From: Pleurodeles waltl
Lineage: Eukaryota > Chordata > Amphibia > Caudata > Salamandridae
Direction of reading: 5' to 3'
Assembly (NCBI RefSeq): GCF_031143425.1
Contig: NC_090446.1
Location: forward strand, 1,026,429,066 to 1,026,493,065
DNA length: 64,000 nucleotides
The first letter of the stretch is position 1. Every line of letters begins with the position of its first letter. The translations under genes and the position numbers were made by a program. Below the pieces are notes generated by a model. The model was not told the DNA's origin. It did no database searches and worked only from the letters and a program-made list of their open reading frames with translations. Of the stretch, positions 23,665 through 36,289 are shown piece by piece.

Positions 23665-24395
23665 CAACCCCTTCGCTGCTGGACTTTTCCCCCTCAGGTA
23701 CCAGGCCTTTTTTTTTGGCTATTTGGGGCAGTTTGCACTTAGGCCCTCATAACCTTTTAGTCCGCATAAGCTACCCATGCCAAATTTGTGTCCTTTTTTT
23801 CCAACATCCTAGAGATTCTAGAGGTACCCAGAGTTTGTGGGTTCCCCTGGAGGAGACCAATTAATTGGCCAAAATACAGTGCAGAAGAAGGCTTGTGGGT
23901 TTATCCCTGAGAATGGCATCAACAAAGCGTTTGTGATGCTAAAATCACCATCGTCCCAGCTTTCAGGAACAGGCAGCCTTGAATCAGAAAAACACATTTT
24001 TCAGCACAATTTTGGTATTTTACTTGGACCTACTCCATTTTTACATTTTTGTGTGCTTTTAGCCTCCTTCCAGTTAGTGACAGAAATGGGTGTGAAACCA
24101 ATTTTTGATCCTTGAAAGCTAAACATTTCTGAAAAGTAGACAGAATTCTTCAGCAAGGGATCATTTGTGTAGATCCTACAATGTTTTTCCTACATAAAAT
24201 AACAGCAGAAATAGAAATAAAAAAATATTGAAATTGAGGTGAAAAAACAGCCATTTCTCTCCATGTTTTACTCTGTCATTTTTTCCTGCAATGTCAGATT
24301 TTCAAAAGCAATATACCGTTATATCTGCTGGACTCTTCTGGTTGCCGGGATATATAGGGCTTGTAGATTCATCAAGACCCTTAGGTACCCTGACC
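23665..24395 (+). mobile_element. Repeat X, left half
   Basis: This non-coding repeat begins CAACCCCTTCGCTGCTGG, where the array consensus has TTTTAATTT. Left of it is array and right of it is the I-like LINE, and sequence of similar character resumes at about 42175. X therefore seems to be one element split by two LINEs. The start follows a TTAA-like site (TTCAA here), which would fit TTAA-targeting, but I cannot name the family. The window end (63868 onward) also begins TTAACCCCTCAGG and may be another copy. Confidence 0.5.
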
Positions 24396-24629
24396 ATTAA
24401 GAAATGCAAACAGGGCTGCGTAGGAGCTCCCGTCATGCTCCGCGGCTAACCACAGATGCAGAGGGAAGGACGCGCGTCGTGAGTCGGACATGTTATGGCC
24501 GCGCTGCAGTGCTGCGACGTTTCTTATCATGGAGAGAGTTCCTGAGGCCACTGAATTCACCGAGGGAATTCCTGATCTCCCTGCTAGGAATTAAGCCCTG
24601 CGTAAGGAATTAAGCCTTGCGCACAGCCA

Positions 24630-25353
24630 TCTGATTTTTTCCTGGAATTTGGGGGGGTTATAAAAAACATTTAAAACAAGACCCATTTAAGGGAGGGTTA
24701 GAAAAGTATGATATATTGTGTCTCCAGGAAACTTGACTGTGCGAGGAACCTGAACCAGTAGATGGTTTTATGAGGCTTTTTATGGGAGCAACACAGCAAG
24801 GGTTAGGCCGCCCGTCTGGGGGCCTAATAACTTTAGCCTCAACTAGAATAGCGACATAATCACAGAAATAAAAAACAAATGTTGCTGGTTATTGGCAGGC
24901 CATGTAGATTTTTACAATACAATAGGAGGTTCAAAACAGCTTATGATAATTAATGTGTATATACAACTGGGGTATATCCATGATTATGACATCCAGCGGG
25001 TGCTGTTTGAAGAAGATTTGGTATCACTATGTATTGGTAAAGCAGGATATGTGATTTCAATGCTGGGAGATTTTAATCACAAACTTGATCCCAAAAGTAC
25101 TCATAAATTGTACAAGGAGCTACTGGTAGCTGCACAAATCCCAAATAGCATCTTTTCCAATGTAGAATGTTCTGCCCGCGATTTGTCCTTAGTAAGAATC
25201 TTAGGTTCACTAGGTATGTTCTGTTTAAACAGACGTATGAATTTGGATTGCCTGGCAAAACAGACCTTTCGTGTAGGCAACCAGGCATGCCCTATTGACT
25301 ATGCTTTCATAAATACCTGTTTTTTTTGGAGAGGTGTTGGACTTCGGAGTTGA
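24630..25353 (+). pseudogene. LINE apurinic-type endonuclease domain
   Basis: The motif DILCLQETWL at about 24710-24740 is the endonuclease QET signature. A second frame (24892-25353) carries MLGDFNHKLDP, the GDFN motif, followed by a segment resembling the rest of the APE fold (PIDYAFI). These residues normally nick the target DNA to prime reverse transcription. At least two frameshifts separate the pieces. Confidence 0.7.
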
Positions 25354-25869
25354 GTATATAGAGGGTAGGCACCATTGGCCACTCCGTTTAACAATTCGGT
25401 CAGCGGATAAAAATAAAAAAAAAGAGAAAAGGCGCTGATAGTGCAGGTTGAGTACCCTTTCAGGATAACGACCCGACTCACAGAAAGTAGTTTGAAAGCG
25501 CTTAATGAACTGATAGTAAACTATCCAAATCTTAGAATGGAAGAAGATCCAAAAGATATGTTCAAAGGCTATAATAGAGGTATTGCGCTAAAGGTTGACT
25601 GCTTGAAAACTAAATAAAAAATATCGCAAGAGGGAAAGACGAAGGGAGAACCAGATAAGATTAATAATAGCAATAGTTGGTTTAATTGGGAGTACAGGTA
25701 CAAAAAGTGAAAGGTGCGAAGAGTAGAAAGGGAAAATAAGAAAAGACCTTCTGTGGTTATTGAAGAGAAGCTTTGCCGGGCAAAACAACGTTAGAAACTA
25801 ATTATAAGACAGAGGAAACGGGCATATGTTAAGAAGAATTGGGATACAATGATTGAGGTGATAAGCACA

Positions 25870-27490
25870 CAGAATATCAGGGGTTTTGGCAGTTAGTAAT
25901 GGAGGGGAAAATGTCAGGAACTTTGCAGTGTCTGATTGGAGAAGAGGATTGGTATAAATACTTGTCTACTACATATAAAGGTTCTGTCGCTGAGGAAGAA
26001 TATGGAGCTACTAAGAAGATTGGTGAGGAGATGAGATTAGCTTTTGTCCCACAAAAGATCAAAGAAACCATTGTAGCACTTAAACTAACCAAAGCGGCAG
26101 GCCCAGACAATCTCCCAGCAATAATAAAAAAAAAAATATTGATTGGTGGGTCATACTACATTTTGTAAAATTCTTGATTACGGGTGTTTCCCAGAGAATT
26201 GGAAGGGTGCTATGATAAGACCGATGCACAAAAAGGAGGACCCTACACAACAAAAAAATTACCGTCTGATAAGCTTATTAGATGTAGGAGAAAAGGGATT
26301 TACAAAGATACTGCTGGGATTGATTAAAGATTGGGCAGAGGAAAATGATCTGATAACAGTTGAACAAGGCGGGTTTAAAGAAGGGCACTCGACAATTGAC
26401 CACTGCTATAATCTGTGGTCTTTAGCAAAAAAATCAATTGAAATCCGAGGAAGCCTGTTTTGCTGTTTTGTTGACTTTGTGCCGCATTTGATTTGGTGGA
26501 CAGAAAACTATTGTGGGGTATGCTAAAACAGTTTGGGATCAGTTTGGATTTATTATTTCTCTTTCAGGGTCTGCATACACAAAACTGGGCCCAAGTAATT
26601 TTAGATACGAGTGGTTTACTTTAAAAAAAGATCCCTATAATAAATGGACCTCGCCAAGGCTGTGTGTTGGCCCCAATATTATTTACATTATTTTTGTCAG
26701 ACTTGCCAGGGCTGCTGAAGGAGACTAAAGACCTATGCCCAAAAATGGATGGAGTGCATGTTTCCTGTTTACTATGTGCTGATGATCTAGTGATAGTGGA
26801 TATGACGCAGCTAGGGCTACAAAGGAAAGGAAAGGAAATTGGAGGTGTTTTACTCCTATTGCCAAAGGAAACAAATGGTAGTAAATATGGATAAAACTAA
26901 AATAATGTCAATACGGAAAGAAAAGAGTGCAGTTACTTACCTTCTAGGAGGAGAAAAAATAGATAAGGTAAAAAAATACAAATATTTAGGCGTGTGGTTT
27001 GACTCAGATTTGAGATGGAAAGATCATATAGCAGCCCTAAAAAATAAAGCACTATCATCGGTTTGGGGACTGAAGGAATTTAGTAGTAACTATGGGGGAC
27101 CTTCCCTCCAGCCGGTTATCTCTGCTTTTAATGCTATGGTACATACCGAGTTTCAATATGGGGTAGAAGTTTTAACATTTTTGGGGAAATTAAATTGGGA
27201 GACAGAAGAAGGCATCTGCGTAAAGCGAATGCTATTGCTGCCTCCTTCAAGTATGCTACAAGCTATAAGAGCAGAATGTCAAATGAAGGCATGGACTTAT
27301 CAGGGACTGCAAGTGGCATTGAAGTTTTGGTTAAGCATAAGAGATGGGGGGATATGTAAGATTGCGAGATTGTGTAAAAAAGAAATAATAACAAGTGAGT
27401 TATACTGGGCATTACAAGTGAGTGGACGGTTAGAAAATATTTGCTTCCTATTAGGCTTACCCAGCAACCAGTGGTGTGGAGAACAAATTT
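25870..27490 (+). pseudogene. LINE reverse transcriptase domain and downstream linker
   Basis: Successive frames show KAAGPDNLPA (fingers), then PENWKGAMIRPMHKK, NYRLISLLDVGEK and GGFKEGHSTIDH. The palm fragment CCFVDF is followed by a CADDLV box, the YADD equivalent with Tyr changed to Cys. The last and longest frame (26839-27492, 217 aa) holds KKYKYLGVWFDSDLRWKDH and EFQYGVEVL, typical post-RT segments. At least four frameshifts separate these blocks, so no active enzyme can be made. Confidence 0.85.
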
Positions 27491-27492
27491 AG

Positions 27493-27810
27493 AAACAGAA
27501 CCTACGAATAATGGTGAAGGAAAGGGCAAGAGAAATAGATCTGAGGTACCTGGAGTGTAAAATATCATCCCAGGCTCTGGTGGGTGGATGGAGGAATCCA
27601 GAAAATTTCCCCTACATTGTGGCTCTACCCAACCCAAGATTAAGGTACTCAGTGTTACAGCTCAGAATTGGGTTAACCCAGGTTATAGGGATCCCAAAGT
27701 AAAATCATTTCTTAAGAACACCCGGGGACTTTGTACTTGTGGTTTACTACAGAAATGTAGCACACAACATCTACTTTTGGATTGTTCTTGGCTTTTAGAA
27801 GTGCGTTAGA
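27493..27810 (+). pseudogene. LINE C-terminal Cys/His segment
   Basis: After a stop at 27490 the frame 27511-27702 and the overlapping 27588-27809 continue the same ORF with one shift. The end reads RGLCTCG, then CSTQHLLLDCSWL, a CxC..C..H..C cluster like those terminating I-group LINE proteins. It is followed by the non-coding 3' region. Confidence 0.65.
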
Positions 27811-28010
27811 AGTTTTTAAGACCAATTTTTAAGGAGTATAATATTATTAATCGGGATCAAGCGCTCAAGTTACTTGTCGACATGAGGTTTCTGAATGTAA
27901 CTTGTGCATTAGGTCAGTTTTTAACTGGATTAAGAGGGGTTTTAACTGAACTTATAGGGTCCGGTGTAAGGTAGGTAGTAAAGGTAAGTGAAGAGACTAA
28001 GGGCCAGTTG

Positions 28011-28709
28011 TAGAAAGCGTTTTGCATGGCGCAAACTGCGAAATTCGCAGTTTGCGCCATCCAAATCGCGCATCGCAATGCACATTCCCATTTTGCGAGT
28101 CGGTACCGACTTGCAAAATGGGAATGCGACTCACAAATAGGAAGGGGTGTTCCCTTCCTATTTGCGATTCGCACCGCAATGCAGAATTGCTTTGTGACCG
28201 CGAACGCGGTCGCAAAGCAATTCGCAGTTAGCACCCATGTCAAGTGGGTGCTAACTCATTCGCAAAAGGGAAGGGGTCCCCTTCCCCTTTGTGAATGTCG
28301 CCAAAAATATTTTTTCAGAGCAGGCAGTGGTCCTATGGAACAATGCTTACTCTGATAAAACGAAACCAAATGGTTTCATTTTTTATTTTGTATTGCAACT
28401 CGTTTTCCTTTAAGGAAAATGGGCTGCAATACAAAAAAAAAAAACTGCTTTATTGAAAAAGCAGTCACAGACATGGAGGTCTGCTGTCTCCAGCAGGCCA
28501 CCATCCCTGTGAATGCAGGGAATCGCAAGGGGATCGCAAATTGCTACCCACCTCATTAATATTAATGAGGTGGGTCTTTGCGACCCCCTTGCGATTCGCA
28601 GAAGGTGTCTGAGACACCATTCTGCATACGATTTTGCGAATCGGAAATTGCGAGTCCCACCGACTCACAATTTCCGAGTCGCAAAATCATATCTTGCTAC
28701 ATCTGGCCC
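28011..28709. mobile_element. 699-bp Harbinger-like MITE made of serial hairpins
   Basis: The ends are GGGCCAGTTGTAG and the inverse GGGCCAGATGTAG, flanked by TAA on both sides (28008-28010 and 28710-28712). The 3-bp TAA duplication fits PIF/Harbinger elements. The interior is a chain of palindromes. Examples are 28026-28042/28044-28060 (17 bp, perfect), 28083-28104/28105-28126 (22 bp, one mismatch), 28185-28202/28205-28222 (18 bp, one mismatch) and 28546-28560/28561-28575 (15 bp, no loop). More lie between these. It has no coding capacity and inserted in the LINE 3' region. Confidence 0.85.
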
Positions 28710-29152
28710 TAAATTGCTGTAAATTGATTATTTAAAAGTATATTGGCTGATGGTAACATATAAAATTTGCCAAGTTATAGTGAGGCGTTAAGTAAAATAC
28801 AGAGCATTTTATATTGAAAATTGCACTTTATGAAACTGGAAGGATGTAAGCCCTATTAGAATCACATGTGGGTCAATTTGGTGGGCATGCTGTACCTTGA
28901 AGGATTAGAAGGAAAATGAAATTTATTCAAGGTTAGAATAATTTAATGAATTATGTAAATAGAGTTGGTTGATAAGAATTAGAATGAATTAAGAACTTTG
29001 TATGTGATTGCATAATGTAATAAGAAACTTTTAATGCACTTTGTATAATTTATTGTTTATGGGATAGGATTTTTTTATAATGAATTTTGTGCAACCCATT
29101 GTTTTTATACTTTTAAGGTTTAAGCCAAATAAAAGAATTTATGACTGACTGC

Positions 29153-29566
29153 TCTTCCTGCTTCCTGCAAGCAGAATTAAAAGCTGCCTCTCTGCCGCCT
29201 CGTTTTGGTGGAATCTGACTTGCCAGCCTTCGGAGAGAAAACCAGTTGACCCAGACTAAATAAGTTTTAGCTACTTTTCAGTGCTCTTTATGCGTACTAT
29301 ACTATGAACCTTAAAGTCACTTGCTAAAGACACTAGCCCTGCTCATACAGGGTTTACTGCCTCTGGTGGAATTTTGGTGCAATCTGGTACGCAACGAGCA
29401 CTCAGCTTGAGTCCAAGTCAGTTACACAGAGAGGGAAAAGAAAAAAGGGGTTGGCGATCTCCACACACATCAATTTCTGGGCAAAGGACGCCCTGCTTCT
29501 AGGGCATCCAAAATAGCACGCAGTATTAAAGTAAAGCGCCCATCCCCCTCTGACAATCACATCAAT
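29153..29566 (+). mobile_element. L1-A 5' untranslated region (presumed)
   Basis: This sequence lies between the tail of the I-like LINE and the ORF1 start at 29567. It has no open frame of note. It is assigned to L1-A because ORF1 follows directly and no other element boundary is seen. Confidence 0.5.
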
Positions 29567-30481
29567 ATGAACTCACCCTCAAACACTGCTCCTCCACAGG
29601 CCACTGACTCATCTCTCAGTTCTATTATGCCCCACAACTCCCCGCCTTCATCGATTAACATGGCAGTTATGCTTCTTGGCTCTGATTCTTTACCCGAGGA
29701 GGCCACAGACCCGGAATTGAATCTGGAATCGCTCAACAAAGTTTCTTCATTTCTGAATCAATCAACCTCCAGCTCAAATTCTGAAGCTAATTGCAGTCAA
29801 GTTGTGGATATGGGCCCAGCACTCAAGCTGCTATTTGCCCGGTTCAGTGGTGGTGTGGGAAAGGGACAAGAAGATGTTACTCCTCCGTTGACTAGTGGTT
29901 CTATCTCTGCTCCCCAGGTAGACATCTCCTTGTTCGATATACTTTGCGAGCCAAGTCGCATTTCCGTGATCAGCACTGTAATGGGGCCGTCTCCAAATTC
30001 CATTCTCAATGGACCCTCAGAGCTGGCTCAAGATTAGCTGAACTCACAAGCTGGGTTTTTATCTCAGGAAATTAAAGACAAGGCGAGCACTGGCATCCCC
30101 TCAGAAAATCTGCTTCTTCAGATTTTAAGTGAGCTAAAAACTTTGAAAGTCTTGCAAGATGAAGCAAACCAGAGAACAGAATCACAATTAAATTTAATCT
30201 GCAGTAATACACAGCAACTTAACCCATGTATCAAAGAGGTAGAGCAGCAAGTATCAGATCTGGAGGATGTACACGTTACTTTGGAGCCGTCAGTGGGAAA
30301 ATGTCAAGCAGATCTGTTAGACTTACAGATTCGGCTAGATGATGCTGAGAACCGCTCACGCAGATCCAATCTGAGATTTACAGGAATCCCTGAAGGGCGT
30401 GAAAATGGGCAGAGTGTTACTGACCTAATCACTGATCTTATCTTACATCATGTTCTCGTAGAACCATCGGACAAACATTTA
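29567..30481 (+). pseudogene. L1-A ORF1 protein, N-terminal part (interrupted by Harbinger)
   Basis: The N-terminus is Ser/Asn/Pro-rich (1-156). An in-frame TAG follows at 30035-30037, then the same frame continues with a helical segment (QLNLICSNTQQLN, EVEQQVSDLED) fitting the L1 ORF1 coiled coil. Next comes DAENRSRRSNLRFTGIPEG, the RNP-like start of its RRM domain. ORF1 protein coats L1 RNA. At codon TTA (30479-30481) the Harbinger element begins. The C-terminal part resumes in the same frame at 38208. Confidence 0.85.
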
Positions 30482-30599
30482 GGCCCTCATTACAACATTG
30501 GCGCTAAAAGCCGCTTACCGCCGTGCAAAAGACCGCCAAAACACCGCCGCGGCCGCGGAATTCCTCCACAGCTAATATGACCCACAGTTTGGAATCCGC

Positions 30600-31060
30600 C
30601 AAAATTCATACACCCACACAATTCTGCCATACCAAAGGTCAGTGATAAACTGGCGAAAACAAAACCTCCACCGTCATGCCAACAGAAATACGCCCACACT
30701 ATCACGACCCACGAATCCACGTGGATTCAACTGCGGTATTCCATTGGCGGTACACACCGCCGCGCTCAAAATACACACACATTTCCAAAACACAGCCACA
30801 TTGGACAATTCCAAATACACACACCTGATACACATACACACACCATTCCCACACACCCAATACAATATAAAACACACACCCACATCACCCACAAACCCCT
30901 ACTACCAAAAATTCCGAAAGAATGCCAGAGAGAGACACCACAATCTACAAACAAGCATCCACAGGCACTCAACACAATCACTCACACAACATCCACGCAC
31001 CTCACACAACACACCACTACATATCAACAGACTTATCACCACACACTCCCCCCCACACAT
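30600..31060. repeat. CA-rich low-complexity subterminal region
   Basis: Dense CACACA/ACACCC sequence between the left terminus and Myb A. Open frames here on both strands are compositional shadows (His/Thr/Pro or Cys/Val-rich) and no gene is proposed. Confidence 0.7.
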
Positions 31061-31075
31061 CACCTACACCACCCC

Positions 31076-32551
31076 ATGGCATGGCAAAGACACCCCAGGT
31101 TCTCGGAAGAGGAGCTCAGGGTCATGGTGGAGGAAATCGTCCGGGTAGAGCCACAGCTATTCGGATCACAGGTGCAGCACACCTCAATTGCAAGGAAGAT
31201 GGAGCTATGGCGAAGAATCGTGGACAGGTTAAACGCAGTGGGACAGCACCCAAGAAATCGGGAGGACATCAGGTAGAGGTGGAACGACCTACGGGGGAAG
31301 GTGCGTTCCGTGGTCTCAAGACACCACCTGGCGGTTAAGCGGACTGGCAGCGGACCACCACTTCCTCCCCCACAACTAACAACATGGGAGGAGCAGGTCT
31401 TGGCGATTCTGCATCCTGAGGGCCTCGCAGGAGTAGGTAGAGGAATGGACTCTGGTAAGTCAAATCTTAACTATTACATCCCCCACCCTACCTGCATGCC
31501 AGCACATACCCCCACCCTCACCCTCACCCCCATCACTCTAACTCCTCACAAATGTCCCTACATCACAAACCACACATCCTAACATTAAGCCCTGCATGCA
31601 ACAACAAAGCATGGACATCCATCGCCAAAGCATGCCCACTGCACATACCCATACAACTCCCTAAACCATCATCACACAAGGACCCACACAGGAATGCAAG
31701 CACTGGGGTACACGGTCACCCACCCATTGCACACCATGGCACACACAGATGTACTAACCATCCTTTTATACCCTTGCAGGACCCCTACCCAACGTCACCG
31801 GACAGGAGGGTCCACAGATGTCCACATCACCAACAGAAGAGGCCCACAGTGATGACAGCACCTCTGTCCAACTGGATCTAGATAACCAGCCCGGCCCATC
31901 GGGGACCTCTGGACAGTCGGTTCCCCTGACACAGTCACAGGCCACTACAGACCTTCTGGAAACACCAGCATAGCACCCACCCAGTGGGCCCATACCTCAG
32001 TCCCCAGGACACGTCAATCAGCAGTGTGTCCACCACTACAGGGAACCCAGGCTATCCCACCACCCCAACAACAACAGGGACCTGGGGGCAGTGGCAGTGG
32101 CAGTGGGCACACGGTCCAGGGGACGGAGGCACAGGAACAAAGGGGAACTGGGAGGGCTGCTGTGCGACAGGAGGCGGACAGGCCAAGGGAACCCACTCGC
32201 CACGAGGCCCTCTCCTCCACCATGGGAGCCTACCACCACTCCCAGGAGACGATGGCAACGGTACTGGCCAAGTTTCAGGAGACCCAGCGCCTGCAGGAGG
32301 AACAGTATATGGGCTTCAGGGAGGAACTCAGAACCATCAGCTCCACCCTGGGCACCATCGTAGGGGTGCTGAAGGAACTTGTGAACACCAGGAGGGACAC
32401 TGTGGCACTACAAGGGGCCACTGACATTAGAATGGACGATGAACTGCCCACCACCTCCGCCAGCGCTAGTGGACAGGACGCTCGCCACAGGACCACCACA
32501 CCAGCACCCCACCCCCTGCAGAGGGAGAACCACCCCGCAAACGGTCCCTGA
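31076..32551 (+). pseudogene. Harbinger Myb/SANT protein A (two exons)
   Basis: Exon 1 (31076-31454) has RFSEEELRVMVEEIVRVEP, then ARKMELWRRIVDRLNAVG and a RWNDLRGKVR motif, a Harbinger-type trihelix/Myb domain like those in NAIF1 and TSNARE1 relatives. It ends at a GTAAGT donor (31455). The acceptor CCCTTGCAG precedes exon 2 at 31780, and the phases match (G + GA). Exon 2 has an acidic linker and then a Gln-rich coiled coil (AKFQETQRLQEEQYMGFREE) ending at 32551. Such proteins bind the transposon ends and carry the transposase into the nucleus. Breaks: a TAG within DIR*RWND (31274-31276), and a stop plus frameshift near 31970-32024. Confidence 0.85.
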
Positions 32552-32787
32552 GATCCAGGACAAAGACAGGGCACGATGCCAAGACCCCCGCCAAGAAATG
32601 AGACCACCCAGATTGTCATCCTACTGTCCCACTTTGTCACCCTGTCCATCCTTAAACTGCCCCAGCTCCACTTCCTATGCCCATATGGGCAATGCACCTG
32701 TGAGACTAATAGACTGGACTCTGCCATGGACATTCCTCCGCCATCACCCCTCACCATTTTACTACCCCCTCCAATATTGAGCACTTA

Positions 32788-32793
32788 AATAAA
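32788..32793 (+). terminator. Polyadenylation signal of Myb A
   Basis: AATAAA at 32788-32793, about 240 bp after the Myb A stop and about 290 bp before the convergent transposase stop. Confidence 0.6.
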
Positions 32794-33080
32794 CACACTT
32801 AAAGCACAAAACAATCTGGAGTCTGTCTGTGATTTCGAAATAGTGTATTAGCAATTACAGTGACAAAATGCTCTTACAATTGTAATGTCAACATACCTAT
32901 GTCACACAGCTCTAGTCCATGAGGAATCTAAGCAGATGTCACACAGTGGGACCCACATCTATGAAATCGTAAGGGAAAGTGACAACTCAGTGCCAACACA
33001 CTGGGTGAAAAGGACAGACAGTAGAGAGGTAGTAGTGTTGAAGTACATGTAGAAGGCAGGTCTGTACTCTTACCTGTGTC

Positions 33081-33842
33081 TCACTGGAAATATTGCTGGA
33101 TCACTGAATCCCTGTTGTTCATGTCTTCTTCCTCTGCTTCCTCGACTTCACTGTCCACAGGCTCCACAGCTGGCACAACACCGCCATCTGGACCATCCTC
33201 CTGCAGAAAAGGCACCTGTCGTCGTAAAGCCAAGTTGTGAAGCATACAGCATGCCACGATGATCTGGCACACCTTCTTTGGTGAGTAGAATAGGGATCCA
33301 CCTGTCATATGGAGGCACCAGAACCTGGCCTTCAGGAGGCCGAAGGTCCACTCGATCACCCTCCTAGTTCGCCCATGGGCCTCATTGTAGCGTTCCTCTG
33401 CCCTTGTCCTGGGATTCCTCACTGGGATCAGTAGCCATGACAGGTTGGGGTAACAAGAGTCACCTGCAAATGGCGAGGGACAACTGTTAGACACGCACTA
33501 ACCTGTAGGGATATCCCCAGACCCAGACAACCATTCCCACTGTCTTGCTCCCAGGTGCTCACCTAATAGCCACACACAGTGCCTCTGGAGTTGCCCCATC
33601 ACATAAGGGATGCTGCTATTCGCAGGATGTAGGCGTCATGCACTGAGCCAGGGAACATGGCATTCACATTGGAGATGTACTGGTCGGCCAAACATACCAT
33701 CTGTACATTCATGGAATGATAACTCTTCCTGTTTCTGTACACCTGTTCACTCCTGTGGGGGGGGGGACCAAAGCCACATGGGTCCCATCAATGGCTCCTA
33801 TGATGTTGGGGATATGTCCCAGGGCATAGAAATCACCTTTCA
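33081..33842 (-). pseudogene. Harbinger DDE transposase (HARBI1-like), partial, two exons
   Basis: The minus-strand 5' exon 33563-33842 encodes IIGAIDGTHVALVP (first catalytic Asp) and NVNAMFPGSVHDAYILR (second Asp). A GTGAGC donor and a TTTGCAG acceptor bound a 99-bp intron (33464-33562). The 3' exon 33081-33463 encodes GDSCYPNLSWLLIPVRNP, then RRVIEWTFGLLKARF with the catalytic Glu, and an acidic tail. This enzyme cuts and joins transposon ends as in HARBI1. Breaks: a run of ten C (33757-33766 on the plus strand) shifts the frame, and one base is lost near 33617-33621. The N-terminal helix region is missing, probably deleted where Myb B begins. Confidence 0.9.
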
Positions 33843-36029
33843 CTGTAGGCAAATCCTAATAAGTTACTCTTCCCCCTGTACATTTCATGTAGGTCAGCGC
33901 CCACTAGAAAAAACATATTTGGCGTGCCATCGGCAAGGACGTCCGGACCCTGGGGGTCTACCACAGACGGAGCACCCACTGCCGGAAAAGATGGGGGGAC
34001 ATTTACCGCTGGAGCAAGAAGACGGCGGAGGCTCAGCTGGGGATGGCCTCCCAATGTGGGAGGGGTGCCCGTCGCACCATGACCCCCCTGATGTTCAGGA
34101 TCCTGGCAGTGGCCTACCCGGAGTTGGATGAGCGCTTGAGGGCATCACAGCAGACACAAGGGGGTGAGTACACTCTCATTCTGCTGACTTTGCGTGCAGT
34201 GGAGGGGTCTGGGTGTGGGAGGTGGGCTGTGGGTTTCCCTAGGCCAGGGAGAGTTCCGTAGGCATGCTCCCTCCGTAAGGCGGGCCATGTGGCACCCCAC
34301 CCCACCTCTGTAGAGTGCCAAGTACACCTAGTCATGCCCCTGTGTCATCTATGTGTGCAGATGTCGTCCACAGCCTTGTAGGGCATTTCCCAGGAATTGA
34401 ACAGTGGAGCCCAAGAGCGCAGCATAGTGCAGGGGGCTTCTGTGCCTGTCGTGTCCGCCAACGGTAGCGGTAATGCATGCATTCATTCTTCTGTCGTCTC
34501 CCCCCCCTTTTTGTGGTCTCCCTGTTCTTGTGTGCTTTAGCATCATCAGGCGGAGGAGCAGTGGCACCGGAGCACCAGGCGGCTGCATCCCACATGGCCA
34601 TGGAGGGCCACACTACGGACTCGGACTTCACCAGTGGGACGGAGGGCGAGGGGAGCTCCACGGCGGGGACAGGAGCTGAGACCGGTGACACGGACTCGTC
34701 CTCTGATGGGACCTCCCTTGTGGTGGTGGCAACATCTGTGCCCCCCCCATCTACAGGTACAGCCGCCACCCCCCCTTCCAGCACCGCCCTCCCAGCAGCC
34801 CCTCAGCCTTCGCCCCGTGCCCGTTCACCCGGGAGGGTGGGCATCACCTTTGCCCCAGGCACCTCAGGCCCTGTCCCAGTCACCCCTGCTGGCCTCAGTG
34901 AGGAGGCCATTGACCTCCTCAGGTCCCTCACTGTTGGGCAGTCTACCATTTTGAATGCCATCCAGTGTGTAGAAAGGCAGTTGCAACAGACAAATGTATT
35001 CCTGGAGGGCATTCATTCTGGTCAGGCGGCCCTTCAGTGAGCTTTTCAGACTCTGGCCTCAGCACTGATGCCAGTCATTGTCCCTGTGTCTAGCCTCCCC
35101 CTCCAATTTCCTCCACCCCGACCCAATCCCCTGTACCTCAGCCTATCCCAAGCACACCTACAGACCAGCATGCACACACCTCAACACACAAGGGAAGCTC
35201 AGGCAAACATAAGCACCACACATCCCACAGGCACTCACGGAAGCATCACACACATGCAGACACACCAACATCCACTGCCTCCACTGTGTCCCCCTCCTCC
35301 TCGTCTCCCTCCTCCCTCCCAGTCTCGTCTACACTCAAACCTGCATGAACTACCTCTACAGCCACTACGTCCCTCTCCAGCACACCCACCAACACATCCC
35401 GCTCACGTGCAGTCACCACCCCCACTACCATTCACACGCCCCGTGTCCTCTCCCAGTGTGTCTGTGACGCCACCTCCCAAGATACACAAACGCAGGCACA
35501 CACCCACCCAACAGCCATGCACCTCACAACAGCCTCCAGCGCATGCACCTTCACCCAAAGTCAGCAAACGAACACTTCCTACAACCACCACCTCTTCCTC
35601 CAATCCCAAACCCCCTCCAGCTACCCGTCCCAGTGTGTCAAAAAAACTTTTCCTGTCCAACCTTGACCTCTTTCCCACACCTCCCCCAACCCGTCCGTCT
35701 CCTAGGTCCCGAACTAGCATTTCAGCCACAACATCTCCGGGACCAGTGGTGCCTTTAGTCACCGGAATCTGGAGTACACCGGCCACCAGGGCAGCCAGTG
35801 TGGCACGGAGCCACAGCACAGACAGTCCCCCACGTGTGAAGCATCAGAAGTTGGCCAGTGCCCGGTGGGAGAGGGGGAAGACTCCAGCCACCAAGGCCGC
35901 TCTCAGGGGTCCCGGTGGGAGTGTGGACTCAGCTGTGACACCCTCCAAGGTGGGGAAGGGCCACAAGAAACCAGGAAAGTCTGGGAAGAGCAGCACAGCA
36001 GAGAAGACCGCCATCATCCCCGCTGCCCA

Positions 36030-36210
36030 GGAGGCCACCTCCAGCACCAGCCCAGCTGCCCAGGACAGGATCGCCAGCTCAAGCCCAGCTGCCCAGGACA
36101 GGACCGCCAGCACAAGCCCAGCTGCCCAGGACAGGACCACCAGCACAAGACTAGCTGCCCAGGACAGGTCCGCCAACACAAGCCCAGCTGCCCAGGACAG
36201 GTCGCCAGTA
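36030..36210 (+). repeat. 33-bp coding repeat in Myb B tail, about 5-6 copies
   Basis: CCCAGCTGCCCAGGACAGG recurs every 33 bp, each unit encoding about SPAAQDRTAST. The period is a multiple of three, so the frame is kept. Units differ by a few bases. Confidence 0.9.
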
Positions 36211-36289
36211 CAATCCCACCTTCCCAGGAGGCCACCGCCAGCAAAAGCCCCGCTGGGCTATGAAGGACCGCCAGCAGCTGAGTCCCTGA

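Larger units (their letters stand above)
24396..29152 (+). mobile_element. I/Vingi-like LINE (APE endonuclease + RT), nearly full length, degenerate
   Basis: Plus-strand non-LTR retrotransposon whose single large ORF is broken by frameshifts and stops. In order: an endonuclease, RT, a C-terminal domain ending in a Cys/His cluster, and a 3' region interrupted by a MITE. An AATAAA lies near 29126 and a short TGACTGAC tail at about 29142-29152. The order and the terminal CTCG..C..H..LLDC motif suggest the I group (Vingi-like). The clade call is tentative. It inserted into repeat X. Confidence 0.7.

Noticed and set aside
27914..28722. Overlapping frames in both directions through the MITE at 28011-28709
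   Set aside because: The overlapping mirror-like frames are produced by its palindromes; there is no family resemblance.
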